A stretch of 64,000 nt of DNA from Halococcoides cellulosivorans (GTDB lineage Archaea > Halobacteriota > Halobacteria > Halobacteriales > Haloarculaceae): the NCBI RefSeq assembly GCF_003058365.1, contig NZ_CP028858.1, forward strand, positions 496,001 through 560,000, written 5' to 3'. Under the pieces are notes generated by a model, which was not told the DNA's origin, did not search any database, and saw only the letters and a list, made by a program, of their open reading frames with translations. Position 1 is the first letter of the stretch. Each line of letters opens with the position of its first letter. Positions 50,383 through 60,179 of this stretch are shown one piece after another. The position numbers and the translations under genes were made by a program.

Positions 50383-53300
50383 ATGGGACTATCCGCATCT
50401 GAAATCAGTATACGGAGGTATTTCGTATTGTTCCTCGTGGCTTGCCTCGTGATACCGGCTGCCACGATACCGACCGTCGGTTCCACGACTGCAGACGACG
50501 GTGATGTACTGACCGATGGGACCGCGAACACACCGCTCGAAGGGAAGTCGGTGGCTCGATCGACCGTTCGTGACTTGCCGGCCGAGAACGAACGTCTCCG
50601 GGACGGTCGGGACCGGGCCAGCCGTCGTATCAATCGGTCAATTCAGACGTTTCGGGACCCGGTTCGGGTTCAGAATCAGTCTGCTTTCGAACACGATGCG
50701 AACGCCATCGAAGCGCTCTCGCCGTATCTGGAGACGAATCGATCTGACGCCGTCGGTCAGGTCGAATCGTCTCTCGTACGGGCCGACCATGTGAGTGCGA
50801 ACCAGTCAGTCACGGATGCTCGTCGCGCTTTCAGGCTCTCGAAGGACGACCTCCCGCCGACTTCGTACTGGAGTGCCCGTTCGCACGTCTCGGAAGCCGA
50901 ACGGCTGTTCGAAGAGGCGGAGGACCTTCGAGAACGTGCGAACGAGACGACGGGTGATCGGCGCGTCGAGCTCACGACTCGGGCCATCAGGACCTACGGG
51001 ACTGCCGTTCAGCAGGCCAACGAAGCGTTGCGACTGATCGACGCCGATATCGGTCCGTCGGTCACAGTCGCCAGTCGATCGGATCCGATCGTCAACGACT
51101 CCGTTCGCGATCACTATAGCTTTCGAGGAACGATCGTGAATCCTCCCGGGTGGACGAACGTGACACTCACCGTCACAACGAACCGGACGCGAACGACGGT
51201 CAACCCACGGTGGAAGAACTACACGCACGCTCGCTTCTGGGCGGACCTCAATCGGACTGACCGGGTGACGGAGATCAGTATCGTGCCTACCCAGGGTGGC
51301 GAACCGATTCCTGGGGCGACCAACGCGACGATCCGTCTCGACGGTGACGGCCTGACCGATCGAACCGAGATCAACCTGACGGGGACCGATCCACTGGATC
51401 CAGACAGCGATTCGCCACTGACGACGGCCAACGAAAGCAGCAACGGGATCGTCGACGGTCGAGAGGATTTCGACGGTGACGGCCTTCTGACGAGCGAGGA
51501 GCAGTCGATCGGGACGCACCCACTCGATAACGACACCGACGGAGACGGTCTCAGAGACGCCTTCGAGATCAGCCGAACTCGAACGGATCCGACTCGACCG
51601 GATACAGACGGCGACGGCGTGCCTGACGGTGCGGAAGATCTGGACGGCGACGGACTGACGAATTTGGACGAACAGGCGGCCGGGACGCCACCACGATTTG
51701 CCGACATCGACGGTGACACGCTCACGGATCCAGCCGAACTCGCCAACGGAACTGATCCGCTCGATGCCGATACCGATGGGGACGGTCTCGACGACGACGC
51801 CGAACCCGCACTCGAAACTGATCCGCTCGACCCCGATACTGACGACGACGGGATACAGGACGGAAACGAGACGTTCACGACGACCGCCAGCAATCGGTCG
51901 CTCGGGGCGACCGTCACGCTGACGGGCGCGGGCAACGTTGCCGGTGGGGTCACCATCGACCGACAGGACGCACGATTCGCAACGTCGGATCGCATACAAA
52001 ATCGCAGTGTATCGACGGTGGCCGATATTCGATCCGAACGGTCTTTCGAAACGGCAAACGTGACGCTCTCGATCGATCGTCCTGCCGAATTCGAAAACGA
52101 GAGCGACCTCGCGATGTTCAGATACGATCCCGAACGGCAGATCTACATGCCACTGAATTCGTCGGTCGATCTGGACGATGGCACGGTGACGGCTCAGACC
52201 TCACACTTCTCGACGTTCGTCGTCTTCCCGGTGGCGAACTGGGCGTCAGACCTCTCGGCTGAGGACTCCTCGAACGAGAGCGACGAACTCAAGCCCGTCG
52301 ACGTGGTCTTCGTCATCGATTCTTCGGGATCGATGGGCGGGAACGATCCCCATGAGTTCCGGAAAGAGGCGGCGAAACGATTCGTCGGGTCCCTCCTCGA
52401 ACGCGATCGAGCCGGCGTCGTCGATTTCGATAACGACGGGGAACTCACGCAGTCGCTGACCTCAGAGCACGACGCGGTCAACGTGACGATCGAAAACCTG
52501 GACGCATACGGCGGGACCGACATTGGGGCTGGGCTCAGGGTCGCGAACGACCATTTCGCCGCTGCGAGTAACGACAGCCGGAGTCAAGTGACCGTGTTGC
52601 TCACAGACGGAAACGGAGAAGGGGGTATCGACGAAGCGCAAACGGCTGCCAGTCGGAACACGACGATCCACACGATCGGCTTTGGCAGTGCCGATCGGAC
52701 CAAACTCGATTCGATCGCCTCGATCACGAACGGCTCGTTCCACTACGTGGGAAGTGCCTCGGAGCTGCCCGAGGTCTTCTCGCGCGTGTCAGAAGACGTC
52801 AAACCGCCAGACACCGACGGGGACGGCCTGCCGGACCCACTCGAACGCCAGGGCATCCCGGTCGGATCGACTGGACTCGGAACGTCGACGATCCAGACCA
52901 ACCCGAACGCGAGTGACACCGACGGCGACGGCCTCTCGGACGGCGTCGAGGTCGGTGACCGCCACGAAGAGCAAGTGACGTTTTACGTCGATGGCCATCG
53001 CATCTCACACACGGTCACCTATTACGAACTCGTGAGTGATCCGACCAGCGTCGATGGTGACAGCGACGGCCTCGACGACGACGTGGAGTTCGAGGGCTGG
53101 GAGATTCCCGTCGAAAACGTCTCCGGAATGGATCGGCCCCTCCGCTTCGACACTGATTGCCAGTACGTTGAGTACGGCGGTGGGATCTTCTGGAGTGGCT
53201 GTACCGTCGACGATTCGATCAACGTGAGTTCGGATCCGTTACTGGTCGACAGCGATCGTGACGGCTTGAACGATAGCATCGAAAAGCGTCGGACGCACAC

Positions 53301-54969
53301 CGATCCCGAAGCAGTGGTCACCTACGGTCTGACGAAGCGGCAGGCTGGCGTCATGCGAACGCTGCGTGATCCCGGAACGATCGCGACGGGGACTATTGTT
53401 CGTCCCCAGAGCCTGGGAGTCCCGTCCGAGACTGTCGGTCGGGAGGTTTCGGTCGGTCGAGACGGATTCAACGACGCGACCTCGGATTTCGACTTCGTGA
53501 CGACGAACGAGTGGCCTCGCGATGCCAACGACGCTGGGGTGATCGAGGAGACGCTATCCTTCGAAGCGATAGACGGCGTCGAACGGACCGACACCTGGCA
53601 GTCGAACCGAGACGAGACGACAGTCGAAGCCAGTTCCCGGCTCGATCCGTGGAATCCCGATACGGACGGTGACGGTCTGACCGATGGCTGGGAGCGGACT
53701 GGGATCCACGAAGTCCGGCAAACGTTCGCCACCATGACTGTCGTGGATGCGAACGTCCTCGACGAGCGGACGAATGCGACGCGTCCCGATACCGACGGCG
53801 ACGGCGTCTGGGACGGATGGATCGGCGTGTACGACACGGATCGATCCACGAGTCGGAACGTCGTCCTGTACCGGGAACACCTCCACGACGACGATGGGTC
53901 GGGAGCCCCCAGCGGGATCGCCGGTGACGAAATCGTCAACGAACAGGTGGGTGTCCACGAGGTGACCGACGATCCCATGACGTCGGCCGCTCGATCGGCC
54001 GAACTCCCTGGCCGATCCGGTGAGTATCACTCGAACGTTCACGTGGGCGAACTACACTGGGGAACGGATCCGACGGACGCAGATCAGCTACCGGACCGAT
54101 CACTGACTATCGAAGTGGATTACATCGAGGGACGGAATCCTCGCAATCTCACGCTCTCGAACGGCAACGACGTGCTCGAACAGACCAGGATGAACTATGC
54201 GCTGTACGGCATCGATCTCACGTTCGAAGCCGACGACTCACTGTCGCAGTCCGACCTCGAAAACACCTGCCGGGCAGTCAATCTGTTCGAACCCGATCGG
54301 CAACCGGGCTTCAAAGCGTTCGGGCCGGTCCTCGACGACGGAACTGGTCTGATTACGAAGACTCGCTCTGGTGGCATCGGCGAGGTTCACTCCCGGATCG
54401 AATGCATCGAACCGGACGCATTCAACGTCTGGGAGACTGATCTGGTGGAGGACGCCTACCACGACGATCCATCGACGCTGCACCTGTTCTGGTCCTCCTC
54501 GCATGGGTCTGATATTCCCAAATACGTGCCCCACGACCTCTCACCGATTCCGGAAGGCGTCAACGGAATGGAGGGGCACACTGGTTCGCCGACACAGACC
54601 GCGTTCATCGAGAATATCTGGGGAACGCCCCACGGAACCGTTATGTTCGACGACGCCATGACGTCCCCAGAAGGGAAGCATCGAGTTCTCATGGAAGAGA
54701 TCGGTCACGGACTGAGTGCCGGATGGCTCGACGATAAACTTCTGAAGATCGGCGAATGCTATAGTGGTGACTTTTGCTATGGGATCGGTCCCGGCGGCCG
54801 CGTGACTGGCGGGGGCGATGACTTGACTGTCGAAGCGATTGAAGGGTCGAAAAATGGAGATTGGCCAGTTATGGGAAGAGCCGATTATTTCGGATCCGAG
54901 AGAACTGCATTCAGTATCGAGGAGTTAGTGACTATTGATTTTAAGGGGATACCAACGAAAGATGAGTGA
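50383..54969 (+). CDS. Giant secreted surface protein: TSP3 repeats, VWA domain, zincin-like C-terminal tip
   Basis: A 1528-residue exported protein. A Sec-type signal ([20 protein letters not shown], about 13-32) is followed by a helical region (45-230) and a beta region, thrombospondin type-3 Ca-binding repeats (about 320-500, DTDGDGLxD type), a beta segment, a VWA domain (about 638-800) with MIDAS motif DSSGSMGG at 646-653 and [10 protein letters not shown], and more TSP3 repeats (about 810-1140). The C-terminal about 150 residues (1381-1528) hold [17 protein letters not shown] (Glu1438, His1442), resembling a metzincin helix in which the first His is replaced by Glu. The gene overlaps the following lipoprotein gene by 8 nt. 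The tip is repeated at 55479-55931. Its layout resembles a toxin-delivery stalk with a variable tip. Confidence 0.85.
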   Translation: MGLSASEISIRRYFVLFLVACLVIPAATIPTVGSTTADDGDVLTDGTANTPLEGKSVARSTVRDLPAENERLRDGRDRASRRINRSIQTFRDPVRVQNQSAFEHDANAIEALSPYLETNRSDAVGQVESSLVRADHVSANQSVTDARRAFRLSKDDLPPTSYWSARSHVSEAERLFEEAEDLRERANETTGDRRVELTTRAIRTYGTAVQQANEALRLIDADIGPSVTVASRSDPIVNDSVRDHYSFRGTIVNPPGWTNVTLTVTTNRTRTTVNPRWKNYTHARFWADLNRTDRVTEISIVPTQGGEPIPGATNATIRLDGDGLTDRTEINLTGTDPLDPDSDSPLTTANESSNGIVDGREDFDGDGLLTSEEQSIGTHPLDNDTDGDGLRDAFEISRTRTDPTRPDTDGDGVPDGAEDLDGDGLTNLDEQAAGTPPRFADIDGDTLTDPAELANGTDPLDADTDGDGLDDDAEPALETDPLDPDTDDDGIQDGNETFTTTASNRSLGATVTLTGAGNVAGGVTIDRQDARFATSDRIQNRSVSTVADIRSERSFETANVTLSIDRPAEFENESDLAMFRYDPERQIYMPLNSSVDLDDGTVTAQTSHFSTFVVFPVANWASDLSAEDSSNESDELKPVDVVFVIDSSGSMGGNDPHEFRKEAAKRFVGSLLERDRAGVVDFDNDGELTQSLTSEHDAVNVTIENLDAYGGTDIGAGLRVANDHFAAASNDSRSQVTVLLTDGNGEGGIDEAQTAASRNTTIHTIGFGSADRTKLDSIASITNGSFHYVGSASELPEVFSRVSEDVKPPDTDGDGLPDPLERQGIPVGSTGLGTSTIQTNPNASDTDGDGLSDGVEVGDRHEEQVTFYVDGHRISHTVTYYELVSDPTSVDGDSDGLDDDVEFEGWEIPVENVSGMDRPLRFDTDCQYVEYGGGIFWSGCTVDDSINVSSDPLLVDSDRDGLNDSIEKRRTHTDPEAVVTYGLTKRQAGVMRTLRDPGTIATGTIVRPQSLGVPSETVGREVSVGRDGFNDATSDFDFVTTNEWPRDANDAGVIEETLSFEAIDGVERTDTWQSNRDETTVEASSRLDPWNPDTDGDGLTDGWERTGIHEVRQTFATMTVVDANVLDERTNATRPDTDGDGVWDGWIGVYDTDRSTSRNVVLYREHLHDDDGSGAPSGIAGDEIVNEQVGVHEVTDDPMTSAARSAELPGRSGEYHSNVHVGELHWGTDPTDADQLPDRSLTIEVDYIEGRNPRNLTLSNGNDVLEQTRMNYALYGIDLTFEADDSLSQSDLENTCRAVNLFEPDRQPGFKAFGPVLDDGTGLITKTRSGGIGEVHSRIECIEPDAFNVWETDLVEDAYHDDPSTLHLFWSSSHGSDIPKYVPHDLSPIPEGVNGMEGHTGSPTQTAFIENIWGTPHGTVMFDDAMTSPEGKHRVLMEEIGHGLSAGWLDDKLLKIGECYSGDFCYGIGPGGRVTGGGDDLTVEAIEGSKNGDWPVMGRADYFGSERTAFSIEELVTIDFKGIPTKDE
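54523..54738 (+). repeat. 216-bp near-identical tract shared with 55482-55697
   Basis: From TACGTGCCCCACGACCTCTC to GGCTCGACGATAAA the two tracts are colinear, with about seven single-base differences by eye, after which the reading frames diverge clearly. Such a tract could serve for homologous exchange of the tip. Confidence 0.85.
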
Positions 54970-55438
54970 TCGAATATCGCGGCGAAAACTGATAGCGTCC
55001 GTACCGGCTGTCGGATCGTTGAGCGGTTGTCTATTCGTTGCGGGCGGTCCGACATCGCGTAACCTCGACTTGGAGGGTGTGAGTGTCCGGGAGCAGCCTG
55101 ATGGTACTCATGAGGTTACAGTCACGACTGACTTTTATGTCCGGAACCGGAACGAATCCGAAGCGTTTCGTGACGTATCCATTATTGGAATTACTGATTC
55201 GAGCATTCACTGTCGAAACAGGATTGACGCTAATTCGGAGAGTCTCGCGTATGAAAACATAGTGGTGACGTTGCGATGTCGCCAATTGCCCAAGTATATT
55301 ACAACGACACTCACTGGATCGTGTACGAAAACCCATTTTCCAGTGTACCGACTGACTCTGTCGGATGGAAATGCGTCCCTCAGTTACGTCGGAGACCGCT
55401 ATTGTGACGACAATTTGACCGCAATTCCCGAACGATAG
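54962..55438 (+). CDS. Tat-type lipoprotein A, candidate immunity/inhibitor protein
   Basis: A 158-residue protein. [19 protein letters not shown] contains a twin-arginine motif and a lipobox with Cys23, so the mature protein is anchored outside the membrane. The mature part is a beta-rich domain of about 135 residues with four cysteines (IHC, LRC, GSC, RYC), probably two disulfides. It begins 8 nt before the end of the giant protein gene (ATGAGTGA), a translationally coupled arrangement. Closely related to lipoprotein C (56531) and more distantly to B (55924). Unknown family; the neutralising role is inferred from layout. Confidence 0.8.
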   Translation: MSDRISRRKLIASVPAVGSLSGCLFVAGGPTSRNLDLEGVSVREQPDGTHEVTVTTDFYVRNRNESEAFRDVSIIGITDSSIHCRNRIDANSESLAYENIVVTLRCRQLPKYITTTLTGSCTKTHFPVYRLTLSDGNASLSYVGDRYCDDNLTAIPER

Positions 55439-55478
55439 TATCGGGTCCCGAGCGGACCAGTACTGCTCTGATGTTTAA

Positions 55479-55931
55479 ATGTACGTGCCCCACGACCTCT
55501 CACCGATTCCGGAAGACGTCAACGGAATGGAGGGGCATACTGGCTCGCCCACGCAGACCGCGTTCATCGAGAATATCTGGGGAACACCCCACGGAACCGT
55601 TATGTTCGACGACGCCATGACGTCCCCAGAAGGGAAGCATCGAGTTCTCATGGAAGAGATCGGTCACGGACTCAGTGCCGGATGGCTCGACGATAAAGGG
55701 CTCAAGATCGGCGAATGTTACAGTGGCGGCTACTGTTATGGGATCGATCCCGGCGGTCGGGTGACTGGCGGCGGCAATGATTTAACGATTGAATCTACAC
55801 AACGCTATTCTGATGGCCTGTGGCCGATTATGGGCGATGCGAATCCGATCGACAAAACACAACGAACGGCCTTCAGTATCGAAGAGATTCTAACGATTAA
55901 TTTCGTTAACATTCCCAGCAAAGATGAGTAA
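55479..55931 (+). CDS. Orphan copy of the zincin-like tip domain (150 residues)
   Basis: A stand-alone copy of the C-terminal tip of the protein at 50383, without signal peptide or stalk. It starts [20 protein letters not shown] and keeps [17 protein letters not shown] (Glu59, His63). DNA is about 97% identical to 54523-54738, then the protein diverges ([12 protein letters not shown] in the long protein, YSDGLWPIMGDA here) before a common ending TAFSIEE...IPSKDE. Lacking an export signal, it looks like a silent donor module for tip exchange rather than an active protein, although an ATG is present. It overlaps lipoprotein B by 8 nt. Confidence 0.8.
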   Translation: MYVPHDLSPIPEDVNGMEGHTGSPTQTAFIENIWGTPHGTVMFDDAMTSPEGKHRVLMEEIGHGLSAGWLDDKGLKIGECYSGGYCYGIDPGGRVTGGGNDLTIESTQRYSDGLWPIMGDANPIDKTQRTAFSIEEILTINFVNIPSKDE

Positions 55932-56397
55932 AAGAATCTCGAGGAGATGTGTCCTCCTCAGCGTGCCAACTTTTGCAAGTGTGAGCGGTTGCATCAGCCC
56001 TGGTGGCCCTCGGAGTAGGACACTTGCACTCAGAGATATCGAGTTCGAAAGTCAATCAGAATCTTACAAGATTGATGCAGTGGCATACTTCAGCGTGAGG
56101 AATCAGGACTTAAGAGAGGAGGTCCACGATGTGAAGTTAATTGGGTTTAGATCCAATCAAATCGTTTGCAATCGGCCAATCTCTCCGACCTTTTCCAGTA
56201 GTCTATCTCATGAAGAGCCAATTTCGGTAACTTGTCCCAAAGAGGTGAGTTATCTGACGATGACGGTTGAGGAACAGCGATGCCAGAATTCACTATTTGG
56301 GGTATACAAGATTAACGAGGCAAGTTCTGAGAGCCGGTCTGAATTTATTGGGTACCGCGAATGTAATGAGTCGTTGACGACTATCCCGACACGATAG
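55924..56397 (+). CDS. Tat-type lipoprotein B, candidate immunity/inhibitor for the orphan tip
   Basis: A 157-residue protein with ISRRCVLLSVPTFASVSGC at the N-terminus: twin Arg and a lipobox Cys23. It belongs to the same family as lipoproteins A and C by layout and the four mature cysteines (IVC, VTC, RC, REC), but is the most divergent of the three. It overlaps the end of the orphan tip (ATGAGTAA), just as A overlaps the long protein. The gene is visibly richer in A+T than the rest of the window, suggesting different ancestry. Pairing of the most divergent lipoprotein with the divergent tip is what specificity pairs would show. Confidence 0.78.
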   Translation: MSKRISRRCVLLSVPTFASVSGCISPGGPRSRTLALRDIEFESQSESYKIDAVAYFSVRNQDLREEVHDVKLIGFRSNQIVCNRPISPTFSSSLSHEEPISVTCPKEVSYLTMTVEEQRCQNSLFGVYKINEASSESRSEFIGYRECNESLTTIPTR

Positions 56398-56440
56398 CTT
56401 AGTATCTTATTTATATTATTCCGAATGTAGAATAGTCGGC

Positions 56441-56538
56441 AGTGATTGGGATATCTGATGGTAATAGAGGGAATGGATTTGATTTTGGAGGAATTGCCAA
56501 CAGTCGTCTTAAAAAATATTCCATCGAAAGATGAGTGA
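56441..56538 (+). pseudogene. Decayed third copy of the tip C-terminus
   Basis: Immediately before lipoprotein C, one frame reads DLILEELPTVVLKNIPSKDE then stop, matching the ends of the other two tips ([20 protein letters not shown] and AFSIEEILTINFVNIPSKDE). Upstream, SDWDI followed by a stop resembles the GDWPVM/GLWPIM segment, so the reading frame is broken. The same 8-nt ATGAGTGA junction to the lipoprotein is preserved. This is a remnant of a third tip/lipoprotein cassette. Confidence 0.7.
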
Positions 56539-57007
56539 TCGAATATCGCGGCGAAAACTGATTGCGGCTGTACCGGCCGTCGCATCGCTTAGCGGCTGCT
56601 TGTTCGTTCCAGGCGGGCCGAAAGCACGTGATCTCGATCTCGACAATGTGACTGTGCGGGACCAGCCCAATGGTTCGTACGAAATTACAGTTCAAACTGA
56701 CTTCTACGCTCGGAATTGGGACGAATCCGAAGCGTTTCGTGACGTATCGATTATTGGATTTACCGATTCGAGCGTTCAGTGTCGAGATCAGATCACCGCC
56801 GACTCGGAGAGTCTCGCGTATGAAAAGATAGCGGTGACGCTCCGGTGCCAACATTTGCCAGAGTATATCACGACTGCATTCTCTGGATCCTGCACGAACA
56901 CTCACTTTGGAGTGTACCGATTGAACCGGTCGGATGGCGATGCATCCATCGAATACGTCGGCGAACGTTCCTGTGGCGACGATGTAACTGCAATTCCCGA
57001 ACGATAG
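56531..57007 (+). CDS. Tat-type lipoprotein C, candidate immunity/inhibitor protein
   Basis: A 158-residue protein beginning [20 protein letters not shown] with lipobox LSGC (Cys23) after a twin-arginine motif. It is colinear with lipoprotein A with no gaps that I can see and keeps all four cysteines (VQC, LRC, GSC, RSC); differences are spread over the mature domain (for example KSRD against NRID stretches). It follows a decayed tip fragment. In a toxin/immunity scheme it would be a retained orphan immunity gene protecting against a variant tip present in other strains. Confidence 0.8.
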   Translation: MSDRISRRKLIAAVPAVASLSGCLFVPGGPKARDLDLDNVTVRDQPNGSYEITVQTDFYARNWDESEAFRDVSIIGFTDSSVQCRDQITADSESLAYEKIAVTLRCQHLPEYITTAFSGSCTNTHFGVYRLNRSDGDASIEYVGERSCGDDVTAIPER

Positions 57008-57178
57008 TATCGGGTTTCTGGGTGGCCCAACAGGGGCCCTTTCATATCCTATCCGATCTGGCCGTTGACGTTCGTCAGGGCCCGCTCTAAGGAGTGCTCA
57101 CTCTCGACAGCCCCCGCCCGTTCCCGGCAGATGGCGGCAAACCTGAACGGTTTTACCCGTCATCGGCGTGGCCCGTGT

Positions 57179-58486
57179 ATGGGACTCAGGAGCGTCCTCG
57201 ACGCCCACCCGGATCCGACGCGACTCACACAGTCGGTCGATCCGGACGCCGAACTCCCGGCGCTCGCGGTCCAGGACGCCGCGACGCCGACGATTTTCGA
57301 GTCGGTGGCGGGCTACCCCGACTGTCGAGTCGCCACGAACTGCATCGGGACGCGAACAGCCATCCGCCGGGCGATCGACACCGACGAGTCGCTCGTTGCA
57401 GCGATGTCGGCCGCGATGGCCGACCCCGCACCGCTCGAACGGACGGTACCGGTCGCCGCTCGCGAGGTCGCGACCGATCCGGACGTCCGCGAGCACATTC
57501 CGATCCCGGACTACTACGAGGCCCACGATCGTCGCTATCTCGCCTCCAGCGTCGTGATCGCCGAGGACCCCGACACCGGGACGCACAACCTCTCTTTCCA
57601 CCGGATGCAGTATCTCGGCGACAACGAGTTCGCCATTCGGCTGGTCGAACGCCACCTCCACGACATCCATTCGCGTACCGAGGGCCCGACACCGATCGCC
57701 GTCGCGATGGGCGTCCACCCCGCGGTCGAACTCGCCGCCGCGACGTCGATCGCCCCCGGTGAGAGCGAACTCGAACTCGCGAACCGCCTCCACGGCGGCC
57801 AGTTGGCGACCGATTCTCTCGACGGCTTGACCGTCCCGAGCGAGAGCGAGGTGCTCATGCTCGGCGAGATCACGTCGGAGACGGCCGAGGAGGGCCCGTT
57901 CGTCGACCTCTCTCGGACCTGGGATCGCACGCGCGAGCAACCCGTGGTCCGCGTGAACACGCTCATGACGCGGCCAAATCCCCTCGTGCGCATCATCGTC
58001 CCCGGGCGGGCCGAACACGCGAACCTCATGGGTGTGCCCCAGGAGCCCCGGATCTATCGGATCGTCGAGAACGCGGTCCCGACCGTCGCAAACGTCGTGC
58101 TCACCCACGGCGGGTGCTCGTGGCTCCACGTCGTCGTCGCGATCGACGTCCGGACCCAGGGCGACGCGAAAAACGCCGGTCTCGCCGCACTCGCGGCCCA
58201 TCCGTCGCTCAAGCGCGTCACGATCGTCGATGCCGATATCGACCCGAGCGACCCCGAGGCCGTCGAGTGGGCGGTCGCGACCCGAACGCAGCCAGATCGC
58301 GACGTGGAGGTGATCGAGGGCGCGGACGGGTCTTCGCTCGACCCCTCCCAGGACTTCGCAACGGGCACGACCGCGAAGTGGATCGTGGACGCGACGCGGC
58401 CGCGCGGGCCCGATCGTGAGGCCAGCGAGTTCCGCGAAGCGAGGATTCCCGGGGAGGACGACATCGACCTGGAGGAGTTCGAATAA
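57179..58486 (+). CDS. UbiD-family decarboxylase, probable anhydromevalonate phosphate decarboxylase
   Basis: A 435-residue prenyl-FMN-dependent UbiD homologue. Family features are IPIPDYYEAHDRRYLASSVV, TGTHNLSFHRMQYLG, the ENAVPTVANVVLTHGGCSWL stretch, and the C-terminal VDADIDPSDPEAVEWAVATR with QPDRDVEVIEGADGSSLDP. It heads an operon with aconitase X large and small subunits and the cofactor enzyme UbiX, the gene set of the archaeal modified mevalonate pathway, where it would decarboxylate trans-anhydromevalonate 5-phosphate to isopentenyl phosphate. The ATG at 57179 is used; its stop (TAATG) overlaps the next start by one base. Confidence 0.88.
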   Translation: MGLRSVLDAHPDPTRLTQSVDPDAELPALAVQDAATPTIFESVAGYPDCRVATNCIGTRTAIRRAIDTDESLVAAMSAAMADPAPLERTVPVAAREVATDPDVREHIPIPDYYEAHDRRYLASSVVIAEDPDTGTHNLSFHRMQYLGDNEFAIRLVERHLHDIHSRTEGPTPIAVAMGVHPAVELAAATSIAPGESELELANRLHGGQLATDSLDGLTVPSESEVLMLGEITSETAEEGPFVDLSRTWDRTREQPVVRVNTLMTRPNPLVRIIVPGRAEHANLMGVPQEPRIYRIVENAVPTVANVVLTHGGCSWLHVVVAIDVRTQGDAKNAGLAALAAHPSLKRVTIVDADIDPSDPEAVEWAVATRTQPDRDVEVIEGADGSSLDPSQDFATGTTAKWIVDATRPRGPDREASEFREARIPGEDDIDLEEFE

Positions 58487-59664
58487 TGCACCTGACTACC
58501 GAAGAAGAGGCGCTGCTCGATTCGTCGAACCCCGCCGAGCGCAAGGCGATGAACCTCCTCGTCGAACTCGGTGACATCTACGGGGCCGACCGCCTCGTCG
58601 AGATCGGGTCCGCCCAGGCCTCGGGGATCTCGTATAAGTCGATCGGCGACCCGGGCGTGCAGTTTCTGGAGTCGTTCGCCGAGGAGGGCGCGAAAGCGTC
58701 GGTGCCAACCTTTACGAACCCGGCGGGGATGGACTTCGAGCAGTACGAGGCCGTCGGCGTCGACGAATCGTTCGCCCAGAATCAGCGCCGGATTCGCGAC
58801 GCGCTCGACGCGATGGGGATCACCCTCTCCTTTACGTGCACACCCTACCTGGCGGGCAATCTCCCTCGCGCGGGCGAACACGTCGCGTGGGCGGAGTCCT
58901 CGGCAGTCTCCTTTGCGAACTCGGTGATCGGCGCGAAGACGAATCGTGAGGGCGGACCGTCTGCGATCGCCGCCGCGATCACCGGGCGAACGCCCGAACA
59001 CGGCCTCCATCTCGATCACAACCGTCGGCCGACCCACCGGGTGCGCGTGGATGCCGATCTGGACTCGACCGCCGATATCGCCGCGCTGGGTTCGTGGGTC
59101 GGCCGCCGCGTCGAGGACGGGATCCCCTACTTCTCGGGGATCGAGGCCGCCGACACCGACGATCTGAAAGCGCTCGGCGCGGCGATGGCCGCCTCCGGCG
59201 CGGTCGCACTCTATTACGTCGAGGACCTGACGACGGATCGCGACCCGCCGACTGGCGTCGAGAGCCTCTCGGTCGGTGACGCGGAACTCGACAACGAGTA
59301 CGACCGCCTGCGCACCGATGCCGACCCCGATCTCGTCGTGATCGGCTGTCCGCACGCCTCGCCCGCCGAAATCGCGGAGATCGCTGCCCGTGTCGACGGG
59401 GAGTCTCTCGACGCGGACCTCTGGGTGTGTACGAGCGCCGCAGTCCGGGCCCAGGCCGAGCGTAACGGCCACGTCGCGACGATCGAGGCCGCCGGCGGAT
59501 CGGTGCTGGCCGACACCTGCAACGTCGTCGCGCCGATCGAGGCGATGGACTACGCAGTCACGGCGACCGACTCCGCGAAGGCCGCGAACTACCTGCCCGG
59601 ATTCTGCGAGCAGACCGTCGTGTTCGACGATCGTGCCAGCCTCATCGAGGGGGTGCTCGCGTGA
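58486..59664 (+). CDS. Aconitase X large subunit, probable phosphomevalonate dehydratase large subunit
   Basis: A 392-residue AcnX catalytic subunit. It shows the DUF521 pattern: MHLTTEEEALLDSSNPAERK, IGSAQASGISYKSIGDPGVQ, TCTPYLAGNLPRAGEHVAWA, SAVSFANSVIGAKTNREGGP, and the C-terminal LADTCNVVAPIEAMDYAVTA with a cluster-ligand Cys. In archaea this enzyme with its small subunit (next gene) dehydrates mevalonate 5-phosphate to trans-anhydromevalonate 5-phosphate using a [4Fe-4S] cluster. The operon with UbiD and UbiX favours this over the hydroxyproline dehydratase activity known for other AcnX proteins. Confidence 0.88.
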   Translation: MHLTTEEEALLDSSNPAERKAMNLLVELGDIYGADRLVEIGSAQASGISYKSIGDPGVQFLESFAEEGAKASVPTFTNPAGMDFEQYEAVGVDESFAQNQRRIRDALDAMGITLSFTCTPYLAGNLPRAGEHVAWAESSAVSFANSVIGAKTNREGGPSAIAAAITGRTPEHGLHLDHNRRPTHRVRVDADLDSTADIAALGSWVGRRVEDGIPYFSGIEAADTDDLKALGAAMAASGAVALYYVEDLTTDRDPPTGVESLSVGDAELDNEYDRLRTDADPDLVVIGCPHASPAEIAEIAARVDGESLDADLWVCTSAAVRAQAERNGHVATIEAAGGSVLADTCNVVAPIEAMDYAVTATDSAKAANYLPGFCEQTVVFDDRASLIEGVLA

Positions 59665-60179
59665 GCGATTCCGACGGGGCGACGGACGCCACCGATGCCG
59701 AGAGCGCCGACGAGAGGGACCCCGCGGACTGGTCGGTCGCGGACGGCACCGCGATCACCGAGGGGACCGCGACGGGTGAGGTCCTCCGCTCGGACGAACC
59801 GATCAGCTTCTACGGCGCGGTCGATCTCGATACGGGCGAATTCATCGAGGAGGGCCACGACCTCGAAGGGTCGTGTATCGACGACAAGGTCCTCGTCTTC
59901 CCACGTGGGAAAGGATCGACGGTCGGATCGTACGTCCTGTATGGCGTCGCCCAGAACGGCGTCGGCCCGGCGGCGATCGTCCTCGAGGAGACCGAGACGA
60001 TCGTCGCGACGGGGGCGATCCTCGGGGAGATCCCCTGCGTGGACGGGCTCGAAATCCCGCTGGACTCGCTCGCCGATGGCGAGCGAGTCACCGTCGACGC
60101 CGACGCGGGCGAACTGCGTCGCGTGGACGCCGCGGCGGACGCTGATTCAGTTGCGGACAGCGACGCGAGCGATCGATGA
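59661..60179 (+). CDS. Aconitase X small (swivel) subunit, DUF126
   Basis: A 172-residue protein with a DUF126/swivel domain (about 35-150): GTATGEVLRSDEPISFYGAV, ATGAILGEIPCVDGLE, and KVLVFPRGKGSTVGSYVLYG, with an acidic N-terminal extension of about 30 residues and a short acidic C-terminal tail. It completes the active site of the AcnX dehydratase encoded just upstream. The start is a GTG overlapping the previous stop (GTGA), and its own stop overlaps the UbiX start (ATGA). Confidence 0.9.
   Translation: MSDSDGATDATDAESADERDPADWSVADGTAITEGTATGEVLRSDEPISFYGAVDLDTGEFIEEGHDLEGSCIDDKVLVFPRGKGSTVGSYVLYGVAQNGVGPAAIVLEETETIVATGAILGEIPCVDGLEIPLDSLADGERVTVDADAGELRRVDAAADADSVADSDASDR

Noticed and set aside
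50383-57007. Prophage or transposon explanation for the repeated cassettes
   Set aside because: No integrase, transposase, terminal inverted repeats or target duplications are visible; repeats are confined to the tip and lipoprotein modules.
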